From: Hydractinia symbiolongicarpus
Taxonomy: Eukaryota; Cnidaria; Hydrozoa; Anthoathecata; Hydractiniidae
Reading direction: 5' to 3'
Assembly (NCBI RefSeq): GCF_029227915.1
Contig: NC_079885.1
Location: 25,421,001-25,485,000 of the forward strand
DNA: 64,000 nt
The translations under genes were made by a program, and so were the position numbers. The notes under the pieces are model-generated. The model searched no databases and had not been told where the DNA came from. It saw nothing but the letters and a program-made list of their open reading frames with translations. This document shows, piece after piece, positions 34,641 through 47,600 of this stretch; the stretch's first letter is position 1, and each line of letters begins with the position of its first letter.

Positions 34641-36257
34641 CTAGCCGTTAGTGCGCCAAATTTAGTAAAAAAAGTGCGCAAAAAAAAATTTACGCTAAAA
34701 TTACGATTTTTTTTTTAAGAATCAGAACTTATTTGGAAAAAGGTCTTTGAAAGCGTGAAAGCAGAATAATACTACAGTTTATACGAAAGAACCGCACATA
34801 TTGACCGAAACTCTAAATTTTACTATTTTGTTGGTTTTTTGTGGGTTGATGTAAATTTGCGTGAAAATTAATGCACGCCAAATACGTTTACTGGGAAATG
34901 CAATAGGTTGTGAGGGGAGGCATACTTTTTTGTGAATACGCGCGAATATTAGTACAAATAAAGTATATAAAGTTTTTTATTTTAAAAATAAATCTGATTC
35001 CACCAAGCAATATAGGCGGTGTAACAACGAGGAAAAAACTGTGGGAAATAGGAATTGCAGTGGACGACGTGAAGAGTTAAACAAAATTCTGAAAAAGTTT
35101 TCCATGCATGCAATAGAGTAATTTAAAAAAATGAGCCTTATACAAATGTTTAAAAACTTTAATATAAAGATGTCCAATAATTAGAGAGCAGATTTCTTTA
35201 TTTTGTATATACTCTATTGTGTTCACCTAAATCTACACTCCTCCCTCCTCCCTCCTGTTTTTTTTTAATTTACCGACGCACCATTTTTCGTAAATTTAAA
35301 ATTTGCTGACTAAGATTTTTTGCTGGTTTCTTTTTTTAGTGGATTATGAACTGACATGCAAATGCTAAACAATTTCGGTTCACATTCTGAAGTAAAATCG
35401 CTTGCTTTGAGAAAAAGGACGCTTTTAATTCTCACGAAGTTTAAGTGTTAAAATGTTACTATAATGGGAGGTTTAGTCGGCAAAAAAAGTAACTAAATTT
35501 TATGTTAAATTTTAAATCTAACGCCAATGTTATTACCAGCTACAAATTTTTTCTTTTAGCCGACTTTTTTTGCACCAATAATTTACTTGAATTATCATAT
35601 ATGTGATATTTTTTTAAAATTATAATTGTAGTTTACTTTTCGAACTTTAACTACTACACTTACTACTGGTGATTGCGCGCATGTTTTGTTGTGTCTCTAA
35701 AGAAACATTCTATTCCTCTGCGAACTTTAAGATACCCAGGTAAACATTGCATGTAACTATAAACAATATTCTCCCATTGAAGATCAATATTTTCCACGTC
35801 AGATTTTTTTGGCTCAACTCACCTGCTAAATTGTGACTGTTCGCTCGGCTGTAAAAAAAGTTATTTTTTGGCTCTTTTGTTTTGCTTCGCGGGAGTAATT
35901 ACTTCTTAACCAATCAGAATAATAAAGTAACATGAACGGGCATTGAGAATATGACTTCAATCTGCATAGATATTATCCTGCACAAGTGTTTGCAATGAAA
36001 AATGTAATTGTTCATGGAAGTTTGATATTTATTTGGCGCGAAATTTAGAGAATTTTCTGCTTTAATAAGGTTTTTAGAAAAAAATTGTTATAGTCGGGCG
36101 TGTGCCGAATAAACCGACTGAAAGTAGTGGTATTATGTCCACAAAAGCCAATATATCCGTAATACCGACCAAAATAACGTAATTGTGATGGTGAAAATAT
36201 ATTGGCCATATTAGCAACATCGTCTTCTCCTTCTGTTCGTCTTCTCTTCTTCTGTTC

Positions 36258-36545
36258 GAATTTTCGTTATCAGACAGAATTTTTAATTAAATCTGTTTTT
36301 AAGATTTTTTTTATGCTTTTAAATTTCTAACAATTAAAATAATGAATTGACCGAAATTACGTGCACGCAAAATGTGAAAAATGTTTGCACGATTTACTAA
36401 CCACGTGATCTGGCCAACTCTTGATTAATTCGCACGCCTTCAGGTTGCCTCTTGATGTGAAAAAACCTACGAAGCCTTGGGGACGAGGTTGTTTATCTTC
36501 CTAAGTTCCATTTTTGTCCCTTTATTTTCCTTAAAGCTATACTAC
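36258..36545 (+). repeat. Dispersed repeat family 2, second copy
   Basis: Partner of 34,395-34,640. Contains AGACAGAATTTTTAATTAAA, TACGTGCACGCAAAATGT and TTGATTAATTCG. Near its end is CTTGGGGACGAGGTTG, the reverse complement of the motif that opens dispersed repeats A and B, which the first copy lacks. Confidence 0.6.
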
Positions 36546-38222
36546 TTTCCCTTTGATGGATACGAGGACATTAAGTGGTATCAATGGGGCCGTCGTACAA
36601 ATTTCATGCGTCTTTAACAAAATATAACAATTAAAGATTTGGCCAAATACAGATTACTCAAGGCTCAAAATGCTTATAACGACATTTTTTGTAAATTACT
36701 AAAATGTCCTTGGAGAATTTTATTCTCGAAATTTTCTCAACAAATCACATAGTCAGTACAAAAGGTTTTGGCTGGGCTCACGTGGTATGACGTCCTTGCA
36801 TATAGCAGTTCCAATAACTTGACAGCTGATAATGAGACAACAAATGTCCCACAGTAGTGATAAAAAATAACGACAGTAATTTTAAGGTTGATATTTTCAT
36901 TCCTATGATATTAATTCCTTGAAATTCGAAGTTATAAATATATAAACAACTAAGTTTAGTACATGAAAATAATAATAATAAAACCCAAAAAAAGAGAAAC
37001 CTCTTATAATCTCAAAAATTTTTATTATTTTTACAGCTGCTGTCACTTCTAAATAAAACTTGTACTGTTAATGACGCCCTTGTTCGAGTTGAAGAAACTT
37101 AGTTACGCATTTTTAAAAATATAGCAAGAATGTCCTCCCAATAAAACTTGGTCAAGGATGCGCGAGGCAAATATTATTTTGTCTCGCCCAGCTCTGACAC
37201 CTCGTTTACACTCTTTTTTTCCTATAAAAATCCCGAAATTATAAAGGTCGACACACTTTAAAAGCGAAAACAAACCCCAGCTCACACAATAAAAATTATA
37301 AGACATCTAAATGAAGGCAGTGCATCAGTTTTTACATGTGAAGAATAGAAAAAATACCTCTACAGACTGACATGGAGAGGGTGTGGACAAAGATAAAACT
37401 GAATTCGAAACGAAGCTCCCCTTCTTCGCTGAAATTCAACTTTAGAACTCGCATATATTTCTATACAAAGGCTATGAAAAATACGAATTAGAAAATCAAT
37501 TTTTTTAGCTAATGTACATACACATTATACGGCAGAGCAGCTTTAAGGATTGATTTGGTGGAGCATTAGAATTTTTAATTTCACATCTAATCTTATGTTG
37601 CAAGCCACCTTAGCGAAAGTTTATAATCAGAGGATTTCCTAGACCTTAAAGGTATTTAAGTAACTTTTTAGTCAGAATCGCATAGAGAGTGAAGAAACAC
37701 CGTAAAACACACATAAGGATCACTTTCCACTTACTTCTACATTTCACATAACGATAGATCAAACTAGAAGGTTGTATTTCTGGGGAAAAATCGATCATTT
37801 TGACATGCGTGGAAAACATTAAGTGGAAACACAGCTTTAACAATGACTATTGTGCAGTACTCTCCCACAGTTTAAATGTGCATGCAATACGGTAAACAAA
37901 AAGCTTCATCAAACGAAAAAAAAGTTAAAAATAAAAACAATATGTAAAATACAGGTGATTTTTGTTATTTTTGAGCATGGAACACACGATAGACAAATTT
38001 TACACTAAGTAAATTACCCTTGCATAAAGATGTAAGGATATTCCACGGATACATTCCGTTTTAATTTTCCATTTTTAGAACATTCGTTCAGGCAAAACTT
38101 TTCACTTGTGTGTCAGCAGTATCAAAAATATACAATTATACAATACACATACATACATACATTATATAACAAAAACAAGATACGTCAAGGTATTAAATAT
38201 TCTTTCTTGTCATTCATTCGCA

Positions 38223-41200
38223 TCATAGGACTTTCTTGTTGACAGTTGAGAACGGATAGTCCCAAAACTTCGTCGATATTCCATACCCTAAAAAAGTACA
38301 TTGAAATATAAACCATGACTAAAACCAGTTTAACAAATACCACTTGACGAAATTTCACAATTAAAATTCACACAACGATTATTTTATCAATAGCACCATG
38401 TGTGTTCATTCCTATTTATCTCCAATTCGACATTTTACAGTTAGAACCACAAATGTGTCAAGTTAAGGCAAGGAAGTGTGAATCAAAACTTCAGTTGCAG
38501 AGTGCTTTCTTTTAGCCTTTTTTTTAACTACACAAAAAAAAATTTCAAATGTGCTAATTTTCCTCAAAATTCCACACCGCTTTTATCTCTCAATAGCATG
38601 GGTGAATGCTTTTCAATTATGCCAGAATGTCAATGTAATGTTTCCTAACCAAAGAAAAGTTAACCATAAATATCAAAGAGAGAAATCTAATATTGTACAT
38701 AAAAACATAAAAACTAAGTTTAATTTATGTGGCGATGCGCTTTCCTGTATTTTGCGTACATTTTTAACGAAGGAAACTTTGTTCTCTAAAAATTATTTTT
38801 ATTTATTCAAGGTTTTCAAACCTCATGCGGAAATAATACTACATAGGTGAACTTTTCTAAATTTCAGATGTTGCAAGATAAACATACGTACCGGTAGAAT
38901 GGTCATCGAAATGATGTAACACGTGATAATATTTCAGTGAATGCAAATATGTTCCTCTCTCCGGTGTACCATGATGAAAATAATAGTGCAGCATATCATA
39001 CCCAACATAACCAAGCAAACCGCCTGACCAGACCGCACGTGAAATACCAACTGGAAGTAGCATACTGAATATCCACAAGAAGAACGCGGCAAACACAGCG
39101 GCAGCGACAGGTGGAAACACTAGCCTTTGTCCATCAAATGGAACCTGAAACATTTCAATACGAACAAAACAGTTAATTTTGCTCCCTTAATATGCTTTAA
39201 TCTGAGCCGAGATAACGACATTAAAAGCTTTATTGAAACGAAAACTATCTAGATGGCAATAAAAAATATTCATGTTAACAAAAACAGTACCGCCTAAGAG
39301 CTAGATTAGGAAAAGTGGATTGTACCACCTTTTTTGCTGATACATTGTATGTATTTATGAAACAGAACAGAAAAATCAAGCTTTGTCATAGTCATTTTTT
39401 ATCCTGATTTATAAAGACATTCCTGTGCTAGAAAATGCTTGGTTCACTGTAAACACTGCAGAATCGTCATAGCTCTCTATTAATTAAAACAGACATATAA
39501 TTATACCTACCTTGTGGTGTTGACCATGCAGGAAGAAATGAAATGTGATAAGCAACGGTGAATCGCCTTCCGGTTCCAAATGAAACAGGAAACGATGAAG
39601 AATATATTCTACAAATGTCCACATCGGTATCCCAACAAGAAAGAAACACAAAAACAACAAAAATGACGATGCTCGTCGCAACCTCTCATCCTCGAAGAAA
39701 TGGAATGCTCTATTTGAATTGTGTATCTCCATAATAGATATAATAGAGAATATAATGGTAACAGGTATCCAGATTAAAGGTACCACATACCATGGTGTTT
39801 TTGAGAAAAATTCAACAAAGTCTGAATCAAAAAGTCTAAGTTTTCTATTTACTGGCGAGTGTACCCATTTCATGTAATCTTTACCAAGTTTATGTACTTG
39901 TAACACCAATCCTTTATTCCAATCAATGCGATCCTTTAATAAAAAAATAATCTTAAAAATTATTACGTAGATTTTTTTAACTTTTGTGGACAAGAGAAGT
40001 TTTTGACAATTTATGCTGACTAAAACAATTGGCCAATTCAATGCTTCAAAAAAACTATTATATTCACATTAAACAAGTTCACTAGTCACACCTTCTACCC
40101 CATATTACCAAACATTGAAACCAGTTAGCACAGTTTGAGAACCAAAATTTAACTTAAGGTTGCCTGAATTTTTTCTCCATTTTCTAGGACTAAGTAACCT
40201 TTGGGTAAGGCTCAAAATTATGAGAAAGGGAATTTAAAAGTGTTGTTACATTGATCATCAACAAGGGGGCTGAAACCATAGCTTTTATCCCAGTTTTTGC
40301 CTATCCATTTTACAAAAATCAGTTACACTATTAAATGATTTAAAATTAATAGTTAATAGAATTAATATTAACAATGGAAAAATATAGTTTGTTGTAGGAG
40401 TTATGATGACGTCGGGAGTGCACAAACAGAAAAATTATTTTAAGAAATTTGTTTAGCAGTGTCCCTTTGATGAGTAGAGCGTGAAATGCTGATCAAGACA
40501 ATGTATAGGACTGTTATTATTACAATGCTGGTTTAAAGTCTAAAGAAACAAAGCATATTTTTGTTTGGCATTTTTAAAAGGTGAAATTTCAAACATTTCC
40601 TTCACATGACTGTCAACAAAATTACTTAAACTTATATGGGATTGAATTAAGGCCACCAGCTTTTTAAAAAGGACATTTATTGAAGGGATTCCTGCATTGA
40701 AAATAATATTTTTGCATGTTATAGAGGATGAAAAGTTCTTTATCAAGTTTTTTGGAATTTTAAAAAAATATTTTTTTCGTTCGTAAGATATTGAGCTTAA
40801 AAGATTTTCAGCTGACCTGATGATATCCTCATTGATGATGTAATAAGGTAGTAAGCATAAATTAATACTTAATATATCTTGCAAATTTACTCAATATCAG
40901 AACTTTTCAGCAGTGTGGACTTATGCTCTAGATGATATCTTGACATGTGTAAAGTTTTGTAGTTTATGAATGATTTCAATACAATGTCAGCATTTTTCAA
41001 AACTTTCTTATAATATCATAAGAATCTTGTTTTTGAATACTTAAAATTTTAAATAACTTCAGAACAGAAAAAAAATTTAAAAAAATTTCAAATGACTTGA
41101 TAAACAACTTTTTACTCTCCACAACATACCTTTAAAGAAGGGATGTTGTGGAGAGCAGAAATCCCTTTAAAGTTATTTTTGACGAAAAAAGAAGCACTTG

Positions 41201-44200
41201 TTTACAAAACAATACTTATTTTAAGTATAAGTCTTTCAGCTAAAGTAGTGGAAGAACTTTCTTATATATATAATTAGGCGATTTAATTTAATGATAAATG
41301 AAAATATGGTACCACACTTTAACATGCACAATGACACAAACATTTGCATTAATTAAGCAGCTTTACTGCATAAAAAGAATGCTTTTGTTTGTGCAAACAA
41401 CTGATTTAAATCTCTTAATTAACAATAACAAGGTACAATTTAGATATCAGACCACTCTTGTTTGTTTATTTTTTAATTCAAACCTAAGTAACATCAACCT
41501 GAATAAAACTTTCTGTGGAAAACGAAAATTTTTGAAGATAGTATCTATAAGTAACTATAATTATATGCAAAGTAAAATAGTTAAAATATCAACCGTGTCA
41601 GTAATTTTTCACAAACATAAAAACAATAATATATTGAGCAAATTGATGTTAAGCAAAAGTTACAACTTAAACAACAAAACAAGACAATATAATATATCAT
41701 TAAGATCATTCAATGCAGGAAAGTTTGTTTTCATGAATGGCTGGGTTTGTCTATTTGTGGTTTTTAGATTTCACCTTCTGCATAACGCTCACAGTAGGGA
41801 CATTTAATTAGTTGAAATTCAAGCTGAATTATACCTTATTCATTATGCATGTAATTTTTTCATTAAAAAAAAAATACAGGATTATGATGACCTAATGAGT
41901 AACTAAAATTTCACACTGAATGCAAACTGTGTTGTTTTAATTATAAGCTTAGAAAAAAACAAATATTTCCCCTATTTTTTTATTTTCTGGAAAGGAAACT
42001 TGAAACCTATTTAAAATTCCTTCCTTATTAAAAAAAACTTGGAAAAGAAAGACATATGAAGAAATTAATTACTGAAACCATATGTCTTTAATGCAAAAAT
42101 ATGTTTCAAAACATACATGTATACAAACTTAGTTTTTAACTCCATAAATAATTCAATTTTATCTCTCACTGTAATTGTTTCATGAGCAAGTTCTCTATTG
42201 AAATAAAAAGCATTTTTAAGTGATAAACCCATCTTTTTGCAATTTCTAATCGCTGTAATCAAGGAAAACTTTTTCAGTCATTGCAACTTACTACTGTTTT
42301 TGGTAAAATAATATATATTATTAACCCTGATGAAATATATATTAATAAGACAAAAAAGCGACGCAAGGATTGCAACTAGTATCTGTCTACAAAATGGACT
42401 AACAATATACATACAAAAATTTAAGACAAACTGACCTCCTTCCATCCTTTCATTGAAAATTCTTCTTCTATGACACTTTTTGTTAGACGCTCTTTTTCAG
42501 TCTAAAATATACTAGCAGGTTTAAATACAATGTGGTAAAGATAAGTTACTAATTATGCTAAGAGAAAAAAGTGTTAAAACAAAACATTTTGTTTTTATTT
42601 TATACCTAGCATACAGTAATATACCTAAAAATTAAATTTCATTCATGGGTTCTTTACTTAAGTTTTAACTTGTTTTAACTCATACATAATTCTCTTTACG
42701 AAGCTTAGGTTTGATGCTGCTTACGTGATCTGAATTTAACAATGGTTGATAAAGTATTTTTTCTTATGGACTTATCCGTATACTTTTATTCTTTGTATAT
42801 TTATTTATGACAACATACAAACTGTATGCACACTGTTACTGTTTTTCAAATCATTTACCCTTTGTGGCATGAGATACAGTTTGGGGTTATATGGATAACA
42901 CTTGGTGTTTGGTAAAAAACAAAACATCTTTTTTAAGCAAGACGATGAACACTTGGTGTTTGGTAAAAAACAAAACATCTTTTTTAAGCAAGACGATGAC
43001 TGGTCACCCATGACACAAGAAAATACATTTCAGTCTATTTGTCTTAGTCCATTGTTATTAAAGCCCAATAAGTTCCAATGCCAGCATTGTAACTCACACC
43101 AGCACTCAACAATTTTAAAACAGCTGAATGTTTGTAAAAATTATTAAAATAGTTTCACCAGAAAAGAGCTTTAAAATTAAAAAAATAGATAATTAGAAAA
43201 GGAAAGAGTTAAAAATAAAAAATGAAAGTATAAAGTTTATTGTTGAAATTGGTGAAATCGAATGTTTAATTATCAAAAAATTAGTAAAAATAAACCTTAC
43301 AAAACGTTTCATATTGGTGATATGCAAAAATTAATCTTCACAAAAGCTTAAGAAACTCACCGTTTTACTTTTAATCTGATATTTTGCAAGTCTTGGATGT
43401 TTACAAAACTATTTATTGTATGCACATGCATGGGGGTAGAAAAGGGTAGGACCACATAATATAAAAAAAAAGAAAAAGTTACTGAAATTAATTTCTTAGC
43501 AATCTATTTTTTTTAAAGAATCAAGTTGCAAGACTTAGTTGTTTCACTGGATTTCTTTGGTCATGAAAGTAAAACAAAAGTTATTAGCTGCCCTCCGCCT
43601 GTGCAGTGCAGCTAATGCATGCATGTTGTTCTCACATGCATAATCACAACATTACACCAAAAAGAAACTTGTTTACACAGGGGTTTTTTTAATAAAAAAC
43701 CCGACGAAGGGCCTAGTTCTGAAAGTTTCTTATTTGTAAGCTTAAATTCCATGTTTTTAGTTCCAAAAGTTTCTTATTTAGTTTCTTAATTTTCCTAGTA
43801 AAATAAGGGTTTCTTATATAAAATAAATAGCTGGTTCTAAAGTTTCTTTAATCTTTGGACTAGTTGGTTTCAAAATAAAAAAAATAAAGCATTTTTCTTT
43901 TTAAAGTCTCTCCCCAGTGATGATTGTAACATCTTCAATTAATTTTAAGAATTAGTTAGAAACAAGTTTCTTATTTCAGAAATAGACATAGAATGTTTTT
44001 TTTGAATATCCTACAGTGTATAGGTTTCTCATAAACATGTTTCTTATATATATAGAAAAAAAGTGTATTGCATAGTTTTAGGTGACTTTGTTTTTTATTA
44101 AAGTTTTTGAAACATGTGTTTATTTAAAGCTTCTTCTGTTAGACTTTGACCATAAATAGTCTGATTTTTCATCACTCAAAGCTTCTGACATTCCAATCAG

Positions 44201-44678
44201 AGAAGAGAATAGCTACCAACATTTTTGGCATCAGTTATATTTCAAGTACATAGTAATCATTGAATTTTTTCATAAGCATGTGAATAATTCCTTAATCGTT
44301 GTCATAAGTAGCTAGCTTGCTACATAATGTGTTTGCTAAGTTATTAAAATGTTCTAGCTAAAAATCTATGAACAAGCTTCACAAAAAAAATAGACTTACT
44401 TTTTTTTCTATTTTACCAACTTTATATTCCCTAAGTAAACTATATGCATTATGAGTATGAATATGGGTATTTTCATCATTAAGAATATCAGTTATATCTG
44501 TTCCAGCTCGTGCTAGAACTAACTCTGCACCACCAGGATGTTTTTCTAAAAATGGTGTGACATCGTAAACAGTTCCTTTTTCTATTACCCAACAATCGTC
44601 CACTGTACAATGCTTAAGTACTTCTTCCTCTTGGTAAAATTTACAATCTCTTTCCTTGATATTACCATTTATTTCCAT
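38223..44678 (-). CDS. FA2H: Fatty acid 2-hydroxylase (five exons, complete)
   Basis: Adds the 2-hydroxyl group to fatty acids used for 2-hydroxy sphingolipids, in the ER membrane. Exons 44678-44400, 42501-42436, 39933-39511, 39144-38892 and 38287-38223 join in frame at GT-AG sites and give 361 residues, close to the human length. Exon 1 is a cytochrome b5 domain (residues ~14-90) with the haem motif HPGG at 47-50 and a second His near 76. Exon 2 is a 66-nt microexon. Exons 3-5 hold the hydroxylase: WYVVPLIWIPVTIIF span, HRFLFH (228-233), HFFLHGQHH (247-255), HYYFHH (309-314), and YLHSLKYYHVLHH (H324, H330, H333-334), the full di-metal His set. The C-terminus YGISTKFWDYPF is typical. No lesion is seen. 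The second intron is about 2.5 kb and holds no recognisable gene. It is a single-copy-style host gene and my most confident functional call. Confidence 0.95.
39934..42435. other. FA2H intron 2, no gene recognised
   Basis: AT-rich intron. A 169-codon plus-strand frame at 41298-41807 and a 114-codon minus-strand frame at 40540-40884 lack domains and have the Asn/Lys/Leu-rich composition of chance frames in AT-rich DNA. A short inverted repeat with GGATGTTGTGGAGAG and its complement CTCTCCACAACATACC occurs at about 41,115-41,155. Confidence 0.5.
42502..44399. other. FA2H intron 1, no gene recognised
   Basis: AT-rich intron with a 51-bp tandem duplication (listed separately) and several TTTCTTAT(T)T phrases between 43,720 and 44,050 that look like low-complexity drift. 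No coding or RNA gene recognised. Confidence 0.5.
42897..42998. repeat. Perfect 51-bp tandem duplication inside FA2H intron 1
   Basis: AACACTTGGTGTTTGGTAAA and the following bases to GACGATG occur twice, starting at 42897 and 42948, with no differences I can see. Perfect identity means a recent duplication or a polymorphic two-copy repeat. Confidence 0.9.
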
Positions 44679-47600
44679 TGCTACTTAACTAGACACAATG
44701 CGGTATATCGACCTTGTCCAATACGCTCATACTTCCTGCATTTGGAGGTACGGCCAGCTACGTTTTGCATGAGCTATTCCGAGAACGATGCCCCAATTTC
44801 AAAACACTAAGAATAAATCGGCAGCGGGTAACATATACACTAAAATAAAATAAATTAGCGACCGTATTTCTGTATTGTTTTTAACATCTAAGTTGGTATG
44901 ACCAAGGATCTCTAGCTGGCCATATTGACACACACATAACAACTAAAAAGCATAAGTGGAAACATCGTGAGGTAAATTTTATTTGATGTTATCCGAAATC
45001 GGGTTTCGGACGTGTGTATCTATTCACTTAGGAGGTTATTAAAGAGTTCCTTCTTGAAATCGCTTTCGGGGACGCTCTTTTCACAAAAAGTAAAGTGAAG
45101 ATTCAGACGCGTCCATTTCTCGCATGTAATTTCCACGTGACGAATCACCAAAAATTTTCTTTTCTTTTCCACGTGACGAACATTGTTCCGAGCAAAACTA
45201 CAATTGTTTGTACAAAAAAAGTAAAATAGAACATTGACGTGTAAAAACAAAACCGAACTGAACACGCCTCAGCCAAAAATAGATTATGTAATTGTGTATG
45301 TAAGTTGACTGTCATGTGATTTTTGACCTGTAGTTGATATGTGAGTTGTTTTAGTCCAAACGTTTTTTTATAAAACAAAATCAGTATTCAAGTCCCTTAA
45401 AAAAGGCTGAGTATCAGGTTTCTCAAGCCATAAGAAGTTTTTTAAAAATTATGTGCAGGTTGTTTAAAACATTTGAGTAATGAAAAAACATGTCATACAT
45501 ATCCCATCCAGGCGACAACATCGCTCGTAACGCCAATACTCGAACACATAAAAAAGCACTTAAAAGAGTTCTGGGAGCTAGTGGTTGACCCTTCAACAAT
45601 AATTGAAGAGAAAACGAAAAGTCCTGGCGGCCCGATTGTTTACCACCCAAACTTTATTTCAGTTGGTATTTCAGTTGGTATTCATTCATTGCAGTAAGTT
45701 GCCGAACAACGCGGCAACAAATTATACAAGCATAGAATTGTTTCTAAGGCTCTATTTTCTTCCCATAGTAAAAAATAGAATAAAAGCCCTGCAAACAAAG
45801 ACAAAAAATTTAGACAGAGTTACGGTAACCAGTTGGTAGATATTATTTTAACGCCAGCAATTGGCTAAATTATAATTCAAAAAGAGGTCTTTGTTGCAGC
45901 TACTCTCAACAGGATTTCGGTGCTTTTACATGCGGTATCTCAAGGTTTAAACTGATGACGTTTACATGCCTAATTTTCATGTTTGTTTATTTTATATGAA
46001 ACTTCGACCACGTATAGGACAACTTTAGCTTGTAAATTGTTTCAATTTCATGCTCATTTGAATACTCGTGTACTTAATACTTGTGCCACTTATACTTTTA
46101 TTGTGATTAATGGCGTCGTTTGCAGATGCATAGATTTGAGGGGTTGGGGGTGTTAAAATTAAATAAAAATGGGATAATGACTAAAAGAAATTAAATGTAT
46201 TTATCATCTAAGAATTTTCTGTAGTTTCACCTTATAATAACATGTTTAATGCTCTCTAGGCTTCACTCGTATGTCCAATATATTTTTATATTTACAAATA
46301 AGTCTTTACTTTATAAACATATAAAATGAGGACTCGGCCCCTAGGCAGTTTCAGTGTTTGCTGTTACCACACGCCTTTTCTACGGCTTTTTTGTAATAGG
46401 AAATACTTGTCCAGGGCGTGCTGCACAATCAAAATGTTAAAACTTACGCATCCTCTTTTAAATCAACTTTCTCTTAAAATATTTATACAGACAAACCCTA
46501 CTCAACAGGACACTACCGACCGCTGTGCCTGAGAAAAGTGTCAGTTGTGAAAAGTGGCTGCTCTGAGGTGGTTTCACCGTATGGCATATTCTTTGCGGAA
46601 GATTTTGAAAGACTCGAAAGCAAAACTTAGATTTCGTGCGGAGAATCGGCCATATTACCAGTAGTGTTATATACTTGTTTACCCTTTTTTCCCACTGGAT
46701 TTGAGATTTTTAAATTGCGTACTTCACTGGATTCAAAATTTTCTACTATTTCTTAGCACTAGCTAAAGGTAAACAGAAAGCTCATGTTGTTGTACTTTCC
46801 AATATTAAATATTGGATGATGTGGCAATAAACAGCTTGTGTACAAAAGCCAGGTGTATTTTTTTTTTTAAAAGAAACTCTCCGAAGTGTAAAAAAGTTAA
46901 TAAGATTTTTAAACACACAGAAAATTAAGAGACGCTCATCCTAAAGAAAATAAAGAAACCCAGATCTATTCCCTGCTTTTTTCTTTTTTTTCTTTTTTAA
47001 CTTTTATTTTTGTATTCTTCTTATTACCCCTCAAAGATTTAAGACCCTCTTCTGTTTGATCTGACAACAAAGATGGTCAAATTACACAGCTTCTTTTATA
47101 ATAGGCAACACAAAAATTTTACACACATGCTCAATGTTGCTTCAGTTTCATCCTTACAGTTTCCACTGTTACTTTCGTGTTGATTTAGGACAACCTCGAA
47201 CCAAGGGCTTTATTTTCCCTTTTAAATATAGAGACAAAGAGTCCGCTTTTCAAGATTGGCTTGCGCACTTTTTGCTCGAGGAAGACCAAACTCACGTATA
47301 CGCTTGGTTAGTTGGGCTAATGCGACAATCAAAATCCACCTATTAATCACATCTTTTGCACGAAATTTACATAAATTTCAGAAAGAGATATGTCTCTGAA
47401 TTGTTTCCATTTATGCTCTAATTTTTTACTCAAGTCAGCGTAAGCTGTTTGCTTAAAAGTCGTTTCTTTTTCAAACAATCATTTGAGATTTTTCTGCACG
47501 CATGATTCCAAACTGACCGCCTCTTCTTATTGTATTTAGCAAAGGTCAAGTCGGTTTTATCATATATGTCAGAGCATGAAAACTATCCATGCAGAAAGCA

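Larger units (their letters stand above)
33253..38222. other. Non-coding stretch with one duplicated repeat
   Basis: No gene recognised. Holds the two copies of the repeat at about 34.4 and 36.3 kb listed separately. The last part is downstream of the FA2H stop codon and should contain its 3' untranslated sequence and polyadenylation site, which I could not pinpoint. Confidence 0.4.

Noticed and set aside
41298-41807. 169-codon frame in FA2H intron 2
   Set aside because: Asn/Lys/Ile/Leu-rich composition typical of chance frames in AT-rich DNA, no domain, antisense within an intron.
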